Part shown: positions 62,645 to 64,000 of the stretch, piece after piece | How positions within the stretch are numbered: position 1 is the stretch's first letter | Layout: each line of letters starts with the position of its first letter | Assembly: GCF_024172125.1 (NCBI RefSeq) | Contig: NZ_JAMZEA010000010.1 | Location: 124,001-188,000, forward strand | DNA length: 64,000 nt | Direction of reading: 5' to 3' | Source of the DNA: Actinomadura rupiterrae | GTDB taxonomy: Bacteria; Actinomycetota; Actinomycetes; Streptosporangiales; Streptosporangiaceae | The notes under the pieces: model-generated | What the model saw: only the letters and a program-made list of their open reading frames with translations | The model's database searches: none | What the model was told of the DNA's origin: nothing | Made by a program: the position numbers and the translations under genes

Positions 62645-63271
62645 TCAGTCGCGGACGCCGCGGGCCCGGGGCGTCCGCCAGCCCCAGCGCATCGCGGCGA
62701 CGCGCAGGCCGAACGCCAGCAGCGCCGAGCCCGCGGAGACCGCCACGCCGTGCAGGCCCTCGTGCCACAGCAGCGTCGCGACGGTCGCGCCGACCAGGGC
62801 GGGCAGCGCGTACAGCTGCCGGTCGTAGAGCACCGAGGGGATCTGGCCGCTCAGCATGTCGCGCAGGATGCCGCCGCCGACCGCCGTGATCACGCCGAGC
62901 AGCACCGCGTGCAGCGGGGACAGCCGGAAGTCCAGCGCCTTGATCGCGCCGGTGACGCAGAACAGCCCGAGCCCGGCCGCGTCGAACAGCATCACCGCCG
63001 GCATGATCCGGGTGACCTGCGGGTGCCAGAAGAACACCAGCACCGTGGCGACCAGGGGGACGAGCACGTAGCTCACGCTGGTGAACGCGGCGGGCGGCAC
63101 CGCGCCGATCACCAGGTCGCGCAGGATGCCGCCGCCGAGCGCGGTGATCTCGGCCAGCACCACCATGCCGACCACGTCCAGGCGCTTCTGCACCGCCGCG
63201 AGCGCGCCCGACACCGCGAACACGAAGATCCCGGCGAGGTCGAGCGCGCCCGGGATGCCCAGGTCACTCAT
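62645..63271 (-). CDS. TRIC/UPF0126-type membrane cation channel protein
   Basis: 208 residues with about seven helices and an internal duplication: ALGGGILRDLVIGAVPPAAFTS in the first half and AVGGGILRDMLSGQIPSVLYDR in the second. GIFVFAVSGALAAVQKRLDVVG at the N-terminus is typical. Bacterial TRIC homologues form K+-permeable trimers; many annotations still use UPF0126. ATG 63271. Upstream is the DUF3099-like gene on the same strand. Confidence 0.9.
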   Translation of the reverse strand: MSDLGIPGALDLAGIFVFAVSGALAAVQKRLDVVGMVVLAEITALGGGILRDLVIGAVPPAAFTSVSYVLVPLVATVLVFFWHPQVTRIMPAVMLFDAAGLGLFCVTGAIKALDFRLSPLHAVLLGVITAVGGGILRDMLSGQIPSVLYDRQLYALPALVGATVATLLWHEGLHGVAVSAGSALLAFGLRVAAMRWGWRTPRARGVRD

Positions 63272-63333
63272 GCAGTGATCTTCTCAGGCCGCGCGGCCGC
63301 GCCCCGCGCGCGGCCGCGGCCCGCGCGCGGGGG

Positions 63334-63516
63334 TCAGTCCCGGCGGTCGACGTTCCAGTTGGCCACGATCGCGGCGAACGGCGGGATGACCATGGCCACG
63401 ACCGACATCGCGATCGCCACCGGCGGGCTGAACCGGCTGACGACCGCCCAGGCCAGCACGAACAGCGTCAGGCAGGTGCCCATCATGATCCCGTACGCCA
63501 CCTTGCGGCGCCTCAT
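63334..63516 (-). CDS. DUF3099-like small membrane protein
   Basis: 60 residues with two helices: YGIMMGTCLTLFVLAWAVV and PVAIAMSVVAMVIPPFAAIVAN, followed by WNVDRRD. The layout MRRRK-helix-SPPVAIAMSVVAMVIPP matches the actinobacterial DUF3099 family as I recall it. Function unknown. TAGCCT lies six bases before the ATG (leaderless arrangement). Confidence 0.75.
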   Translation of the reverse strand: MRRRKVAYGIMMGTCLTLFVLAWAVVSRFSPPVAIAMSVVAMVIPPFAAIVANWNVDRRD

Positions 63517-63590
63517 GCCTCCAGGCTACGTCGCGGCCGGGGTTCGCGGCATTGTCGGGCGCGGGCCGGAGGGAGTAGGGTCGCGGATCA

Positions 63591-63608
63591 TTGGAAAGCG
63601 CTTTCCAA
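63591..63608 (+). promoter_or_regulatory. LacI-family operator upstream of the oxidoreductase gene
   Basis: TTGGAAAGCGCTTTCCAA is a perfect 18-bp palindrome with the central CG step typical of LacI/GalR operators. It sits just after a possible promoter (TTGTCG at 63552, TAGGGT at 63576, 18-base spacer), where a bound repressor would block transcription. The regulator gene is not in the window. Confidence 0.8.
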
Positions 63609-63632
63609 GCGTCTGAGCAGGGGAGTACCAGG

Positions 63633-64000
63633 GTGAGCGAACGCGTCCTCGGCGTGGTGATGAACGGGGTGACCGGGCGGATGGGGTACCGCCAGCACCT
63701 CGTGCGGTCGGTGCTGGCGATCAACGCCGGCGGCGGGCTGGCGCTGGCGGACGGCGAGCGGGTGCGGCTGCGCCCGGTGCTCGTCGGGCGCAGCGAGCGC
63801 AAGCTGGCCGACCTCGCCGCCCGGCACGACATCCCGGATTGGACGACCGACCTCGCGTCCGCGCTCGCCGACCCGTCCAACGAGATCTACTTCGACGCGC
63901 AGGTCACCTCGGCGCGGGTGCCCGCCGTGACCGCCGCGATCGAGGCGGGCAAGCACATCTACGTCGAGAAGCCCACCGCCGAGACCTACGGCGACGCGCT
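63633..64000 (+). CDS. Gfo/Idh/MocA-family oxidoreductase (3' end beyond window)
   Basis: First ~122 codons from GTG 63633, with GGGGAG seven bases upstream. N-terminal Rossmann segment VLGVVMNGVTGRMGYRQHLVRS, then RLRPVLVGRSERKLADLAARHDI, and IYFDAQVTSARVPAVTAAIEAGKHIYVEKPTAETYG, in which the EKP motif is diagnostic of NAD(P)-dependent sugar dehydrogenases of this family. The LacI-type operator in front suggests induction by a sugar or polyol. Substrate cannot be told from this part. Confidence 0.88.
   Translation, partial: MSERVLGVVMNGVTGRMGYRQHLVRSVLAINAGGGLALADGERVRLRPVLVGRSERKLADLAARHDIPDWTTDLASALADPSNEIYFDAQVTSARVPAVTAAIEAGKHIYVEKPTAETYGDA

Overview
The window is a very GC-rich bacterial chromosome segment with actinobacterial content: a proteasome beta subunit, a SufR-SufBDCSU-SufT operon with a Rieske protein inside it, the actinobacterial 550-residue form of glucose-6-phosphate isomerase, FdhD, many GTG starts and many apparently leaderless genes. 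Gene content and order suggest a Streptosporangiales-type actinomycete, possibly Thermomonosporaceae/Actinomadura. That placement is inference, because no rRNA or other phylogenetic marker gene is present.

Left part (1-28.8 kb): a backbone block that, from memory, is syntenic with the tal-tkt-ctaB-ctaA-ABC-sufR-suf block of Mycobacterium tuberculosis. It holds a pentose-phosphate/glycolysis cluster on the minus strand (tkt-tal-pgi, then a second separately started pgi-like gene cut by the window edge), haem A synthesis for cytochrome oxidase (ctaB, ctaA), a PrsW-like membrane protease, PolX, a proteasome beta subunit without its alpha partner, an RhtA-like exporter and an ABC-2 exporter pair. 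Between the ABC pair and sufR lies a complete arginine deiminase cassette (arcA-arcB-arcC-permease-UspA) that also contains a 39-codon repeat-built microORF. The suf operon follows, behind an almost perfect iron box, and ends in a strong terminator.

Middle (28.8-39.4 kb): accessory DNA. It contains a methyltransferase, a Uma2-family protein, a frameshifted secreted tripeptidyl-aminopeptidase-like hydrolase, a NarL-type two-component pair, a secreted papain-like cysteine protease coupled to a membrane-anchored exported partner and facing a Xre-type regulator across a field of GTGAAC iterons, a degenerate EAL-CBS protein, a small membrane protein and a double-VOC protein.

Right-centre (39.4-49.5 kb): an ABC-F protein, a conserved 70-residue HTH protein and an enoyl-CoA hydratase (resembling the Rv1472-Rv1473-Rv1473A neighbourhood), a secreted X-Pro dipeptidyl-peptidase-like hydrolase, an ABC exporter, a one-helix small protein, a sulfotransferase with an unusual Cys cluster and a sirtuin.

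Right (49.5-64 kb): LD-carboxypeptidase with a coupled unknown gene, a Tat-exported PhoD phosphatase, a YczE/MocR divergent pair with direct-repeat operator, a CBS-pair protein, an NDH-2-like flavoprotein, a three-gene minus-strand lipid-type cluster (PF10118 diiron-type hydrolase, M24 protein with an AAQAAGG tail, EphD-like hydrolase-SDR fusion), FdhD, a TRIC-type channel, a DUF3099-like small protein, and the start of a Gfo/Idh/MocA gene behind a perfect LacI-type palindrome.

Two patterns run through the whole window. Short direct repeats sit repeatedly at gene ends and in intergenic gaps. At least nine genes have a TANNNT box exactly 6-7 bases before the start codon, the arrangement expected of leaderless mRNAs.
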